Part shown: piece by piece, positions 50,003 through 59,471 of the stretch
Layout of the letters: each line of letters begins with the position of its first letter
Numbering within the stretch: position 1 is the stretch's first letter
Assembly: GCA_021155195.1 (NCBI GenBank)
Contig: JAJNPV010000050.1
Span: forward strand, 248,001-312,000
Length of the DNA: 64,000 nucleotides
DNA from: Ohtaekwangia sp.
GTDB lineage: Bacteria; Bacteroidota; Bacteroidia; Cytophagales; Cyclobacteriaceae
Reading direction: 5' to 3'
The notes under the pieces: generated by a model
What the model was told of the DNA's origin: nothing
What the model saw: the letters and a program-made list of their open reading frames with translations, nothing else
Databases searched by the model: none
Translations under genes and position numbers: made by a program

Positions 50003-52261
50003 ATGAAACCATCACAACCTATCGCTGAAGAATCAGTAATCAAAAAAATCGACAGACGCACTTTTCTCAAAGCGACTGGTATAACGGCCTCAGGTCTGGT
50101 ACTGGGACTTCAATGGGCCTGTACACCCGAAAAATCAAATACTCCATTTTCTCCTAATGTTTATTTAACAATCAATTCGGATGGTTCTATTTTAATCGTT
50201 GCACACCGACAAGAAATGGGCACAGGTATCCGTACTGGCTTGCCAATGATTGTTGCCGATGAACTGGAAGCGGATTGGAAGAAAGTAAAACTTGTGCAAG
50301 CCGTTGGTGATGAAAAAAAATATGGCAATCAAAATACAGATGGCTCATTTTCGGTGCGGATGTTTTTTGAACCCATGCGAAAGGCAGGCGCGTCTGCGAG
50401 AATGATTTTAGAACAAGCTGCCGCTAACCAATGGAGCGTTGCGATAAGCGAGTGTAAAGCCTTGAATAACGAAGTCGTGCACTCCAGTGGAAAGAAAGTT
50501 GGCTTTGGAGAATTAACCGAAGCCGCTTCTAAACTTCCTGTTCCAAAAGAGGAGGATGTTGTTTTTAAAAAGAAAGCGGATTGGAAATACATCGGCAAGT
50601 CCATGAATCTTTATGATGTGCCTGATATTGTGAAAGGCACTGCTGTTTATGGAATTGATGTAATTCAGCCCGGCTTAAAGTATGCTGTTATTGCTCGATG
50701 TCCGGTAGCAGGGGGAAAAGTGAAAAGCTTTTCAGATGTAGAAGCAAAGAAAATAGCAGGCGTGCAAAAGATTTTTGAAATGGCGGCTTCCGGTTTTCCA
50801 GCGGGGTTGGATGCGCCACAGGGTGGAATTGTAATTGTTGCCGATAGTACATGGGCAGCCATTAGCGCACGAAAGGCATTACAGGTAGAATGGGACTTTG
50901 GTGTTAACGGAACGTATGATTCAGAAACCTACCTCGCAGATTTAAAAAGCAAAGTAAAGAAGAAAGGCGATGTGCGAAGAGCCAGCGGCTCTATTGATAA
51001 AGCTGTAAGTAGCGCTGCTACTGTGCTTGAATCAACGTTTGTAACACAACACTTATCTCATGCCCCAATGGAGCCACCCAATGCCACGGCAGTTTTTAAA
51101 GATGGTAAATGCGAGTTATGGGCTCCTGTGCAACATCCCCAATGGGTTCGTGATAGTATTGTGTCCAATCTAAAAATGGATGCAGCCAATGTTACCGTAA
51201 ACGTTACACTATTAGGTGGTGCGTTTGGAAGAAAATCAAAACCTGATTTTGCAGTAGAGGCAGCGTTGATTGCCAAAGAGATGGAAGGTACTCCCATAAA
51301 AGTAACCTGGACGCGCGAAGATGATTTAACACATGACTTTTTTCATGCGTGCAGTGTACAACAAATTCGTGTTGCATTCGATAAACAAAATAAAGTAACC
51401 GGCTGGAATCACCGCAGCGCATTTCCTCCGATTGGTGGAACATCCACAGCAACAGAAACTTCACCTAGCAACGGAGAGTTACAATTGGGGATGATTGATT
51501 TCCCTTACGACATCCCAAACATTTCGTGCGAGGCCATCGAATCTCCCGCTAAAACGCGTATTGGTTGGCTGCGTTCAGTAAGCAACATTCAACATGCTTT
51601 CGCAATAGGAAGCATGCTTGACGAAATAGCCACGCATCGCAAAGTAGATCCTGTAAAAAATTTAATCGAGTTGCTTGGCGCGGATCGAACAATTCCGTTT
51701 GGAGATCAAGTGAAAGGTTTCGAAAATTATGGCGAACCGCTGGATAAATTCCCATGGAGTACGGCTCGGTTAAGAAATGTAATTGAGTTGGTGGCCGAAA
51801 AATCGGGTTGGGGAAAGGAATTACCAAAAGGCGAAGGAATGGGAATTTGCGCTCATAAAAGTTTCTTAACCTATGTAGCGTGCGTAGTACATGTTGCGGT
51901 TGATAATTCCGGTAAACTCAGTATTCTGGAAGCTCACTATGCAGTTGATTGTGGCCAAGTGGTGAACCGAAATTCCGTGCTGCAACAATTTGAGGGTGGA
52001 TTTAATTTTTCAATAAGCGGAGCATTAAAGGGTGGCGCTACTTTTAAAGAAGGACGCAGTGAGCAGATCAACTTTGATAAGTACTTAGTATCCCGAATGA
52101 CTGACATGCCCGGTAAAACCTTTGTTCATCTAGTGGAAAGTGATGAAAAACCAACCGGAGTAGGCGAACCACCTGTTCCACCGGTTGCCCCAGCATTAGC
52201 CAATGCAATTTTTGCAGCAACCGGAAAACGATACAGAGAATTGCCGATTAAGCTTTCATGA
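50003..52261 (+). CDS. molybdopterin-binding hydroxylase (IorB/aldehyde-oxidase type), Tat-exported
   Basis: The 752-residue protein belongs to the xanthine dehydrogenase/aldehyde oxidase family, closest in layout to IorB-type isoquinoline 1-oxidoreductase. A twin-arginine signal IDRRTFLKATGITASG (Arg18-Arg19) precedes the mature part. Motifs include TVTLLGGAFGRKSKPDFAVE (VTVNVTLLGGAFGRK in context), IKVTWTREDDLTHDFFHACS and GVGEPPVPPVAPALANAI with the family's catalytic Glu. No [2Fe-2S] small subunit or flavin subunit gene is adjacent, nor a MoCo chaperone, so electron partners lie elsewhere or are replaced by other carriers. Confidence 0.88.
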   Translation: MKPSQPIAEESVIKKIDRRTFLKATGITASGLVLGLQWACTPEKSNTPFSPNVYLTINSDGSILIVAHRQEMGTGIRTGLPMIVADELEADWKKVKLVQAVGDEKKYGNQNTDGSFSVRMFFEPMRKAGASARMILEQAAANQWSVAISECKALNNEVVHSSGKKVGFGELTEAASKLPVPKEEDVVFKKKADWKYIGKSMNLYDVPDIVKGTAVYGIDVIQPGLKYAVIARCPVAGGKVKSFSDVEAKKIAGVQKIFEMAASGFPAGLDAPQGGIVIVADSTWAAISARKALQVEWDFGVNGTYDSETYLADLKSKVKKKGDVRRASGSIDKAVSSAATVLESTFVTQHLSHAPMEPPNATAVFKDGKCELWAPVQHPQWVRDSIVSNLKMDAANVTVNVTLLGGAFGRKSKPDFAVEAALIAKEMEGTPIKVTWTREDDLTHDFFHACSVQQIRVAFDKQNKVTGWNHRSAFPPIGGTSTATETSPSNGELQLGMIDFPYDIPNISCEAIESPAKTRIGWLRSVSNIQHAFAIGSMLDEIATHRKVDPVKNLIELLGADRTIPFGDQVKGFENYGEPLDKFPWSTARLRNVIELVAEKSGWGKELPKGEGMGICAHKSFLTYVACVVHVAVDNSGKLSILEAHYAVDCGQVVNRNSVLQQFEGGFNFSISGALKGGATFKEGRSEQINFDKYLVSRMTDMPGKTFVHLVESDEKPTGVGEPPVPPVAPALANAIFAATGKRYRELPIKLS

Positions 52262-52339
52262 TTAAAATTTAAAGCACAGAATTAATGTTTGTGTTCTGAT
52301 AGAATTAACTAGCATTACAATACTTAACTATATATAGCT

Positions 52340-54079
52340 ATGAAAAAAACACTCCTTGTTGTTGGGGTAGCTTCTATTTTTTTCATTTCAGTAGCTACTC
52401 ATTTTTCTCCTGCTTTATTCACCTTTCAAAGTCAAATAAGGGCAGATATTACCCCACCCTTGTCAATCTGTGGAACACCTGGAGCAAGAACCATTCTTGC
52501 CATTATGGATACTACCCGGCAGATGGCTCCTTTAATGGAAAATTTGGGAAAGTATGGAATGAAGATAAGTACCAATATCGATCGCGCACAGTTGTTCTTT
52601 AACCAAGGACTTAATCTCTATTATGGATTCAATCACCTTGAAGCATATCGATCCTTTAAAGAAGCTGCACGACTTGATCCCGATTGCGCTATGGCATACT
52701 GGGGCCAAGCTCTTTCACTAGGGCCTAATATTAATTTACCAATGGATCCGGCCGATACCGAAACGGTTTATAAGGCGCTTCAACAAGCTATAGCTCGAAA
52801 GGAGAAGGCATCACCCATGGAGCAGTTATTAATCGCTGCTCTTTCCACCAGGTACACAGCCGAGGCATTGAAAGATCGAAAGTCCCTGGATGAAAACTAT
52901 GCGAATGCCATGGAGGAAGTTGCAAAGCAATTTCCAAATCACCCAGATGTAAACACGTTATATGCCGAAGCTTTAATGGATTTGCATCCATGGGATTTCT
53001 GGAAAAATGGTAAGTCACAACCGTGGACATCAAAGCCCATAGACATTATTAATCAGATTCTTTCGGCTAATTCGAATCACCCTGGCGCCAATCATTTGAA
53101 TATTCATATTCTAGAGGCATCACCTGAGCCTGACGATGCATTGGCTAGTGCCGATCGATTAGTGGATCTTGTTCCAGGGTCTGGTCATCTGGTGCATATG
53201 CCTTCTCATATTTATATCAGGGTGGGTCGTTATATCGATGGGGTAGAATCCAATGAACGAGCAGTTAAAACCGATGAGGAATATATCGCTCAATGCAACG
53301 TGCAAGGCGTTTATCCACTTTTTTATTACCCCCACAACTATCACTTTCTATTAGCCTGTGCTCAAATGGCAGGCATGAGTGAAAAATCGATAGCAACGGC
53401 AGAGGCTCTAAAGAAAAATATTCCTGTTGAGTTGCTGACAACTCCCGACTTTGTTACGCTGCAACATTGGTATACCATGCCTTGGTACAACATGGTTCGC
53501 TTTGGGAAATGGAACGAAATTTTACAACTCAAAGAGCCCGAAGATTCTTTAAAATACATAAAGGCAGTTTGGCATTACTCAAGAGGAATGGCGTACACCC
53601 GCGCTAACAAGGTGAAAGAGGCAAAACAAGAATTAACTCAACTCAAGGTATTAGTCACCGATCCGTTTATGGAAAACACAATTAGTGGTTTTAACAGTTT
53701 CAGGAATGTTTTAAGCATAGGGCAAAACGTTCTGGAGGCCGAAATAGAAGCTAAGCAAAAGAACTATGATAAAGCAATCATGCTGGTAACCAGCGCTGTT
53801 GAAATTGAAGATAATCTATTGTATCAGGAGCCACCCGATTGGTATCATCCCACCCGGCAAATATTAGGCGGATTATTTCTGGAAGCTAAAAAACCAGCGC
53901 TGGCGGAACAACGTTTTCGTGAAGATTTAATACAATATCGAAAAAATGGATGGTCACTCTTCGGACTTTATCAAAGTCTTAATGCCCAAGGCAAGAAGAG
54001 TGAGGCTACAGCTGTAAAGAAAGAATTCGACCGCGCATTTGCCAAGTCCGATATAACACTGAAATCAGTGAGGTATTAA
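52340..54079 (+). CDS. exported TPR protein, unknown function
   Basis: The 579-residue product has a signal peptide (TLLVVGVASIFFISVATHF) and many TPR-like helical pairs: AQLFFNQGLNLYYGFNHLEA, KEAARLDPDCAMAYWGQALS, DVNTLYAEALMDLHPWDFWK and HYSRGMAYTRANKVKEAKQE. Such proteins occur widely in Bacteroidota, often near dehydrogenase genes, but have no defined function. It contains several Trp-rich and Cys motifs (GTPGARTI preceded by LSICG) that may indicate metal or redox binding, not resolved. It sits between the molybdo-hydroxylase and the GMC dehydrogenase pair. Confidence 0.75.
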   Translation: MKKTLLVVGVASIFFISVATHFSPALFTFQSQIRADITPPLSICGTPGARTILAIMDTTRQMAPLMENLGKYGMKISTNIDRAQLFFNQGLNLYYGFNHLEAYRSFKEAARLDPDCAMAYWGQALSLGPNINLPMDPADTETVYKALQQAIARKEKASPMEQLLIAALSTRYTAEALKDRKSLDENYANAMEEVAKQFPNHPDVNTLYAEALMDLHPWDFWKNGKSQPWTSKPIDIINQILSANSNHPGANHLNIHILEASPEPDDALASADRLVDLVPGSGHLVHMPSHIYIRVGRYIDGVESNERAVKTDEEYIAQCNVQGVYPLFYYPHNYHFLLACAQMAGMSEKSIATAEALKKNIPVELLTTPDFVTLQHWYTMPWYNMVRFGKWNEILQLKEPEDSLKYIKAVWHYSRGMAYTRANKVKEAKQELTQLKVLVTDPFMENTISGFNSFRNVLSIGQNVLEAEIEAKQKNYDKAIMLVTSAVEIEDNLLYQEPPDWYHPTRQILGGLFLEAKKPALAEQRFREDLIQYRKNGWSLFGLYQSLNAQGKKSEATAVKKEFDRAFAKSDITLKSVRY

Positions 54080-54172
54080 ATCAACAGAATCTATCCTTAG
54101 GTGCCGTTTATTCAACGTATGGTTATGATTTTTTATTCAAAGGCCTTACTATTACATCTCAATTAACTAATC

Positions 54173-54781
54173 ATGGAAAGACGAGAAGCTCTTAAAGCGC
54201 TTGCGCTCATTACCGGAGGTGCTGTACTTGTGCCCTCTTGTAATTTTCTAAAGGAAGATATTCTGATCGCCTATAAAAACCTGCAGGTGACACCAAGTCT
54301 TCAACAACTACTTGCATCCATATCCGACACCATTATTCCGGCCGGAACGATTAAAGGCGCAGCCGAAATCAACGTGCAGGATTTCATTTTGGTAATGGTA
54401 AACGACTGCATGGAGCCGGAAGATCAAAAAGTTTTTATGCACGGACTAACCTCCTTTAATGAGTATAGTAAAAAAGTTGGCGGTAAATCTTTTTCTCGTT
54501 TAACTCCAGAAGAAAAAGCTAACGTTGTTGGGGCCGGGTTGGCAATAAAAATTGAATCGGAAGATACTATTTCTCCTACCGAAGATGACGAAACAAAAAT
54601 GGAACGCGAGAATCAAAAAGCACTACTTGAGTTTCTGAAAATAACGAAGCGATTCACCACCCAGGGATTTATGATGTCAGAATACATCATGACAGAAATC
54701 AAACCTTATAAAATAATTCCTGGTGACTATAAAGGCGCTGTTTTAGTTAGTGACATCAAAAAAGAAATAATTCATGGCTAA
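54173..54781 (+). CDS. gluconate 2-dehydrogenase subunit 3-family protein
   Basis: The 202-residue protein matches the gluconate 2-dehydrogenase subunit 3 family: MERREALKALALITGGAVLV with RR-like and lipobox-like Cys (LVPSCNF, Cys at about residue 23), then the helical domain ASISDTIIPAGTIKGAAEIN, CMEPEDQKVFMHGLTSFNEY and RFTTQGFMMSEYIMTEIKPY. The small subunit is required for folding or export of the flavoprotein large subunit. Its stop overlaps the next gene by eight bases, the usual arrangement for the pair. ATG start; no Fe-S or haem motif. Confidence 0.88.
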   Translation: MERREALKALALITGGAVLVPSCNFLKEDILIAYKNLQVTPSLQQLLASISDTIIPAGTIKGAAEINVQDFILVMVNDCMEPEDQKVFMHGLTSFNEYSKKVGGKSFSRLTPEEKANVVGAGLAIKIESEDTISPTEDDETKMERENQKALLEFLKITKRFTTQGFMMSEYIMTEIKPYKIIPGDYKGAVLVSDIKKEIIHG

Positions 54782-56492
54782 TCTTAACATAGATGCAGAG
54801 AAGGAAAGAACTTTCCAGGCAATTGTAATTGGTTCGGGAATGAGTGGCAGTTGGGCTGCTAAAGAACTTTGTGAACATGGTGTAAAAACATTGGTACTGG
54901 AACGCGGTCGTGACGTAAAACACCTTACCGATTACCCTACTACAAACATGTTACCCTACGAGTTTAAACATCGGGGAAACATATCTACAGAAGTAGAAAA
55001 AGAAAATCCGATCGTCAGTAAGTGTTATGCTTTTCGCGAAGACGCAGAACATTTCTTTGTAAAAGATAAAGAGCATCCTTACGTTCAGGAAAAACCGTTC
55101 GACTGGATCCGGGGGTATCAGGTGGGTGGCAAGTCGTTGCTATGGGCGCGTCAGGTGCAACGTTGGTCTGATTTTGATTTCGAAGGCCCCGCGCGCGATG
55201 ACTTTGCGGTTGATTGGCCCATCCGTTACAAAGACATTGCCCCATGGTATAGCCACGTTGAAAAATTTGCTGGTGTCTCCGGAAATAAAGATGGCTTACC
55301 GAATTTACCAGACGGTGAATTTCTTCCGGGTTTTGAGTTGAACATTGTTGAGAAGTATTTCCAGGAGCAATTGAAAAAAAATTATGGTAATGATCGGCAT
55401 ATGATTCTTGCCCGTTGCGCCCACATTACAGGCAACCTTGAATACTACCAGCAGCAAGGAAGAATGAAATGCCAAAGCCGAAATCTTTGTCAACGCGGTT
55501 GTCCTTTTGGCGGCTACTTCAGTGCAAACTCCTCTACCTTACCATGGGCGGAAAAAACAGGCAACATGACACTTCGCACCCATGCAATTGTTCACTCTAT
55601 TATATATGATGAGGTAAAACAGAAAGCAGTAGGTGTTCGCATCATTGACGCAAACACAAAAGAGATGGAAGAATATTTTTCTGAAGTAATTTTTCTGAAT
55701 GCCGCTGCGCTTAATACTAATCTGGTTTTATTAAACTCTACGTCCAATCGTTTCCCTAACGGATTAGGAAACGACAATGGATTGTTAGGTAAATATGTTG
55801 CGTTTCATAACTATCGTGCAGGTGTATCGGCTGAGTATGATGGTCATCTTGAGTATACTACGGAAGGTGGACGACCAACGAGTGGTTATTTTCCACGATT
55901 CCGGAATCTGCGAAAGCAAGAAACTAATTTCTTGCGAGGTTATGCGGCAGGCTTTAGTGCCGGACGATACAGCTATGCCAATCAGGATGGAATTGGAATG
56001 CCCCTGAAGGAAAATCTTTTGAATCCCTCTAACCTTACAAATTGGAGAATTGGCTCGCATATGATGGGCGAAACCATTCCTAAAGAAACCAACTATGTAA
56101 CCTTGAGTAAAGAAGAGAAAGATCAATGGGGCATGCCTCTGCTGAAAGTAAGTGTTGAGTATGATGAAAATGATGAAATGATGATCAAAGATTATCACGA
56201 GCAGATGACGGAGATGTTTGAAAAAGCTGGCTTCAAAAATATTCGCACACGTGATGATCACCGCGCTCCCGGGCTCGACATTCATGAAATGGGGGGTGTG
56301 CGCATGGGGCATGATTCCAAGACATCTCTATTAAACAAGAATCATCAGTTGCATGCTTGCAAAAATGTGTATGTAACGGATGGCGCGTGTATGACATCCA
56401 CAGGTACACAAAATCCATCATTGTCGTACATGGCTTTTGCAGCCCGTGCCGCCCATCATGCAATGGAAAATTCAACAAACTTAAAATCGTAG
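54774..56492 (+). CDS. GMC-family oxidoreductase (gluconate 2-dehydrogenase large subunit-like)
   Basis: The 572-residue flavoprotein has the FAD-binding motif GSGMSGSWAAKELCEHGVKT (G20-x-G22-x2-G25), the GMC signatures near DWIRGYQVGGKSLLWARQVQ and the active-site C-terminus with HEMGGVRMGHD and GACMTSTGTQNPSLSYMAFA. It likely oxidises sugar acids, alcohols or polyols and passes electrons to a cytochrome or quinone partner. It pairs with the subunit 3 gene upstream; a third, cytochrome c subunit is absent here, so the electron acceptor is unknown. Substrate unproven. Confidence 0.92.
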   Translation: MANLNIDAEKERTFQAIVIGSGMSGSWAAKELCEHGVKTLVLERGRDVKHLTDYPTTNMLPYEFKHRGNISTEVEKENPIVSKCYAFREDAEHFFVKDKEHPYVQEKPFDWIRGYQVGGKSLLWARQVQRWSDFDFEGPARDDFAVDWPIRYKDIAPWYSHVEKFAGVSGNKDGLPNLPDGEFLPGFELNIVEKYFQEQLKKNYGNDRHMILARCAHITGNLEYYQQQGRMKCQSRNLCQRGCPFGGYFSANSSTLPWAEKTGNMTLRTHAIVHSIIYDEVKQKAVGVRIIDANTKEMEEYFSEVIFLNAAALNTNLVLLNSTSNRFPNGLGNDNGLLGKYVAFHNYRAGVSAEYDGHLEYTTEGGRPTSGYFPRFRNLRKQETNFLRGYAAGFSAGRYSYANQDGIGMPLKENLLNPSNLTNWRIGSHMMGETIPKETNYVTLSKEEKDQWGMPLLKVSVEYDENDEMMIKDYHEQMTEMFEKAGFKNIRTRDDHRAPGLDIHEMGGVRMGHDSKTSLLNKNHQLHACKNVYVTDGACMTSTGTQNPSLSYMAFAARAAHHAMENSTNLKS

Positions 56493-56555
56493 ATTTAATC
56501 TTACCAAGACTGAAGTAACCTTCAACCCAATATTGTTCTCGCTTAATAACTCGAA

Positions 56556-57683
56556 ATGAAATCCAAAACTTCAAAACTTACTCAAAGTGTTCATGTCGGC
56601 TCGTATGGAGATCCGCTTTATGGCGGAGTAGTTACTCCTATCTATCCATCGGCTGCCTATGATTACGAAACGGAAGTTCGCTACCCGCGCTATTACAATA
56701 CCCCTAATCAAAAAGCAGTTGTTGAAAAACTGGTCGCACTTGAGAACGGAGAAGATGGATTGATCTTTGGTTCGGGAATGGCTGCCATCATGACATCCAT
56801 TTTTGCCATGATGAAAACGGGCGATCACATTTTATTTCAAAACGATTTATACGGAGGTACCCATCATGCCGCGTTGCACGAGCTAGAGCGTTATGGCATG
56901 GAGTATTCGATGGCCGATGTATCGGACCTGAAATCCTTTGAAAAGGGAATTCGAAAAAACACAAAAGTGATTTATGTGGAAACACCCTCTAACCCCTTAT
57001 TAAAAATAACGGACCTTACTGGTGTAGCGAAGATGGCACGGAAACATGGAGTCATTACCATTATCGACAATACATTTGCCAGTCCGGTTAATCAAAATCC
57101 AATTGATCTGGGTATTGATATCGTTACGCACAGCGGAACAAAATATATTGGGGGGCATAGCGACATCTGTTGTGGTGCTATGGTTTCATCAAAGAAGTTA
57201 ACGGAGCAAATTAAACAAAGTGCTTTGCATTTTGGTGCCAGCTTAGATGCCCAGACCTGCTATTTGGTAGAGCGTAGTTTAAAAACAATTGTGCTACGGG
57301 TTCGGCAACAAAACTCCAATGCACTGGCCATTGCTAAATTCTTAGAGAATGAATCGCGTGTTGGGAAAGTCTATTATCCGGGATTAAAAAATCATCCTGG
57401 TTATGCTATTGCAAAAAAACAAATGCCGGGTGGGTTTGGAGGCATGCTTTCATTCGAAGTAAAAGGCAATCCGCATACGTTCATAAAAAAACTGAAGTAC
57501 ATCAAACGAGCCATCAGTTTAGGGGGTGTGGAGTCAACCATTACCTCCCCTGTACTTACATCGCATGCTAAATTAACAGCGGCTGAACGCAAAGCTGTCG
57601 GCATCTCGGATAAGTTGGTTCGGTTATCAGTGGGAATTGAAGAAACGGAAGATTTAATTAATGATATTAAACAAGCTCTTTAG
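56556..57683 (+). CDS. PLP-dependent trans-sulfuration-type enzyme, second copy
   Basis: The 375-residue protein is of the cystathionine gamma-synthase/lyase family: FGSGMAAIMTSIFAMMKTGD, VTIIDNTFASPVNQNPIDLG (PLP-ring Asp) and the PLP Lys in THSGTKYIGGHSDICCGAMV. C-terminal text SVGIEETEDLINDIKQAL is canonical, with the carboxylate-binding Arg in KLVRLSVG. It resembles the paralogue at 39410-40567 (GGHSDVVAG) but is more typical of methionine gamma-synthase/lyase variants. Exact reaction cannot be assigned. It follows the GMC gene by about 60 bases on the plus strand. Confidence 0.9.
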   Translation: MKSKTSKLTQSVHVGSYGDPLYGGVVTPIYPSAAYDYETEVRYPRYYNTPNQKAVVEKLVALENGEDGLIFGSGMAAIMTSIFAMMKTGDHILFQNDLYGGTHHAALHELERYGMEYSMADVSDLKSFEKGIRKNTKVIYVETPSNPLLKITDLTGVAKMARKHGVITIIDNTFASPVNQNPIDLGIDIVTHSGTKYIGGHSDICCGAMVSSKKLTEQIKQSALHFGASLDAQTCYLVERSLKTIVLRVRQQNSNALAIAKFLENESRVGKVYYPGLKNHPGYAIAKKQMPGGFGGMLSFEVKGNPHTFIKKLKYIKRAISLGGVESTITSPVLTSHAKLTAAERKAVGISDKLVRLSVGIEETEDLINDIKQAL

Positions 57684-57691
57684 CAGTCATC

Positions 57692-58366
57692 TCAATAGAT
57701 CATAAAACCAATCGAAAATTTAACGGTTCTGCTCTTCGATTCTGTCCAGTAGGGAAATTCAGTTGGGTATGGATACAGCTTGGCTGTATTTGTTAAGCCC
57801 AAATCGTACGTTGCATGAAAACTTAGTCCGAAGTTGAACTCATAACCAATGGCGAGCGCTAATGCAACTTCAAAATCCTGAAGGTCAACCGTATTTTCGT
57901 AATGAGAGCTTCCTGCCTGCCCATTTATTTTTCCCGTAAAATCAAGTTCGCTCCTAATGGGTAGGGCAACTTGCGGCCCAACACCAAAGTTCAGCCCTTT
58001 CAAATAAATCCTGAACATTATCGGAGCATCAATATAGCTGATCTTATTTACCATCGATCCCTCCAACAAATTTGTTCCATCATCAATCTTACCATCTATT
58101 GACCAACCGCGTTGCGAATAATAAACAGCGGGCTCAACTGTAAAGTTGTCTGCAATCTTCACACTTACGAAAAGTCCACCATGAAAACCTGAAATGTTTT
58201 TATAGTTTATTTCTGGAATATTATACACCAACCCCGACCAACCTGCAATAGAGTAGCCACCCCGTAAACCAATATAAGATGTTCTGTTTCTCTCTCTGAA
58301 TACTTGAGCAAGACTATCGCTGTATGCAAATACGATAATCATAATAATGAAGGTAAATTTTTTCAT
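57692..58366 (-). CDS. PorT/OMP-b-barrel-type outer-membrane protein
   Basis: The 224-residue product has a signal peptide (FTFIIMIIVFAYSDSLAQ) and alternating amphipathic strands ending in an aromatic residue, as in the eight-stranded outer-membrane beta-barrel family found in Bacteroidota (PorT-like, outer membrane protein beta-barrel domain): SYIGLRGGYSIAGWSGLVYN, FTVEPAVYYSQRGWSI, ALALAIGYEFNFGLSFHATY and TVKFSIGFMIY at the end. The terminal F/Y fits barrel insertion. Its leader carries a C-rich motif (CTAACCCAACCC) and an inverted repeat TCATCTCGTTAGATGA (58407-58422). Function unknown. Confidence 0.82.
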   Translation of the reverse strand: MKKFTFIIMIIVFAYSDSLAQVFRERNRTSYIGLRGGYSIAGWSGLVYNIPEINYKNISGFHGGLFVSVKIADNFTVEPAVYYSQRGWSIDGKIDDGTNLLEGSMVNKISYIDAPIMFRIYLKGLNFGVGPQVALPIRSELDFTGKINGQAGSSHYENTVDLQDFEVALALAIGYEFNFGLSFHATYDLGLTNTAKLYPYPTEFPYWTESKSRTVKFSIGFMIY

Positions 58367-58601
58367 CTGGTAGGGTTGGGTTAGTGGCAGATGGAACTTA
58401 TCAGATTCATCTCGTTAGATGAAGGATTATTTCATGTTTAAAACTAACAAAACTATATTTGAGAGGAGAATTTGTTGATGAGAAATAAAAGTTGATTCAA
58501 TGATTCGTCATAATTCTGTCAATGTCATTAAATACTTTGGTGAATTCTTAAATAATTCACAACGATCTCTTTAATTGTTAATCAAATATCCAATCAAAAA
58601 T

Positions 58602-59057
58602 ATGATTCTAGTTCGTTCTGCAGTACCTGATGACGCTATTTCAATTATTGAGTTTCAGCAAAAGATGGCGCAAGAAACTGAAAGTATACACTTAGATTTT
58701 CACACAGTTACAAAAGGTGTTCATGCTGTGTTTACTGATACTACTAAAGGTGCATACTATGTAGCTGTAGATGGTGATACAGTAGTAGGAAGTTTAATGA
58801 CCACTTACGAGTGGAGTGATTGGCGCTGTGGTACCGTAATCTGGATTCAATCGGTTTATATTATCCCTACCTATCGCGGGCAAGGTGTATACAAAAAAAT
58901 GTATGAGCACATTCAAAGCTTAGTTACACCGGAATCGGGCTATCGTGGCATTCGATTGTACGTTGATAAAACAAATCATCCTGCCCAACGGGTGTATGAA
59001 AAGTTAGGAATGAATGGCGAGCACTATCAGGTGTTTGAATGGATGTTGAATGCTTAA
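58602..59057 (+). CDS. GNAT-family N-acetyltransferase
   Basis: The 151-residue protein has the Gcn5-type core: MILVRSAVPDDAISIIEFQQ opens the fold, then VWIQSVYIIPTYRGQGVYKK (V-x-P-x-x-R-G-Q-G) binds acetyl-CoA and RLYVDKTNHPAQRVYEKLGM closes it. The YEKLGM motif is typical of GNAT proteins. Acyl acceptor unknown. The longest frame starts 27 bases earlier at TTG; the ATG is chosen. It lies in a plus-strand pair with a small membrane protein 51 bases downstream. Confidence 0.9.
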   Translation: MILVRSAVPDDAISIIEFQQKMAQETESIHLDFHTVTKGVHAVFTDTTKGAYYVAVDGDTVVGSLMTTYEWSDWRCGTVIWIQSVYIIPTYRGQGVYKKMYEHIQSLVTPESGYRGIRLYVDKTNHPAQRVYEKLGMNGEHYQVFEWMLNA

Positions 59058-59108
59058 GGAAAAAGTTTGTTATCTTAGAAAGGACATTCATTACCTAACC
59101 CAATTAAA

Positions 59109-59462
59109 ATGACTTCCGCTGGCAAATCCATTTATTATTTTGGTTTTTATCTACTTGTTTTGGGTATTACACTCACTGTGGTTCCAAATACTTTGCTCTC
59201 CACGTTTATGTTACCTGAAACAGGTGAAGTCTGGATTCGTGTAGTAGGCATCATTGTATTCAACATTGGTCTCTACTACATCTTTATGGCACCTGCTAAT
59301 CAGGCCTTATTTTTCACGCTAACGATTTATACAAGAATGTTAATTCTACTCTGGTTTATTGTTTTTGTATTGATGGGCTGGGCGCCAACTCCGCTAATTA
59401 TGTTTGGTCTTGTGGATGCAGCGGGCGCTGTTTGGACATATACTGCTATGCGAAGCAAATAG
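59109..59462 (+). CDS. small integral membrane protein, unknown function
   Basis: The 117-residue product has four membrane-spanning segments: SIYYFGFYLLVLGITLTVVP, VGIIVFNIGLYYIFMAPA, MLILLWFIVFVLMGWA and PLIMFGLVDAAGAVWTYTAM. It resembles DoxX-like or other small four-helix membrane proteins of Bacteroidota, but I cannot name a family. The leader CATTACCTAACCC precedes the ATG. It is convergent with the DUF2306 gene, ten bases apart. Confidence 0.7.
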   Translation: MTSAGKSIYYFGFYLLVLGITLTVVPNTLLSTFMLPETGEVWIRVVGIIVFNIGLYYIFMAPANQALFFTLTIYTRMLILLWFIVFVLMGWAPTPLIMFGLVDAAGAVWTYTAMRSK

Positions 59463-59471
59463 TTCAGTCAG

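Noticed and set aside
55785..56312. 175-residue open frame on the minus strand inside the GMC oxidoreductase gene
   Set aside because: It lies opposite the flavoprotein core and active-site motifs. No start context or family match.
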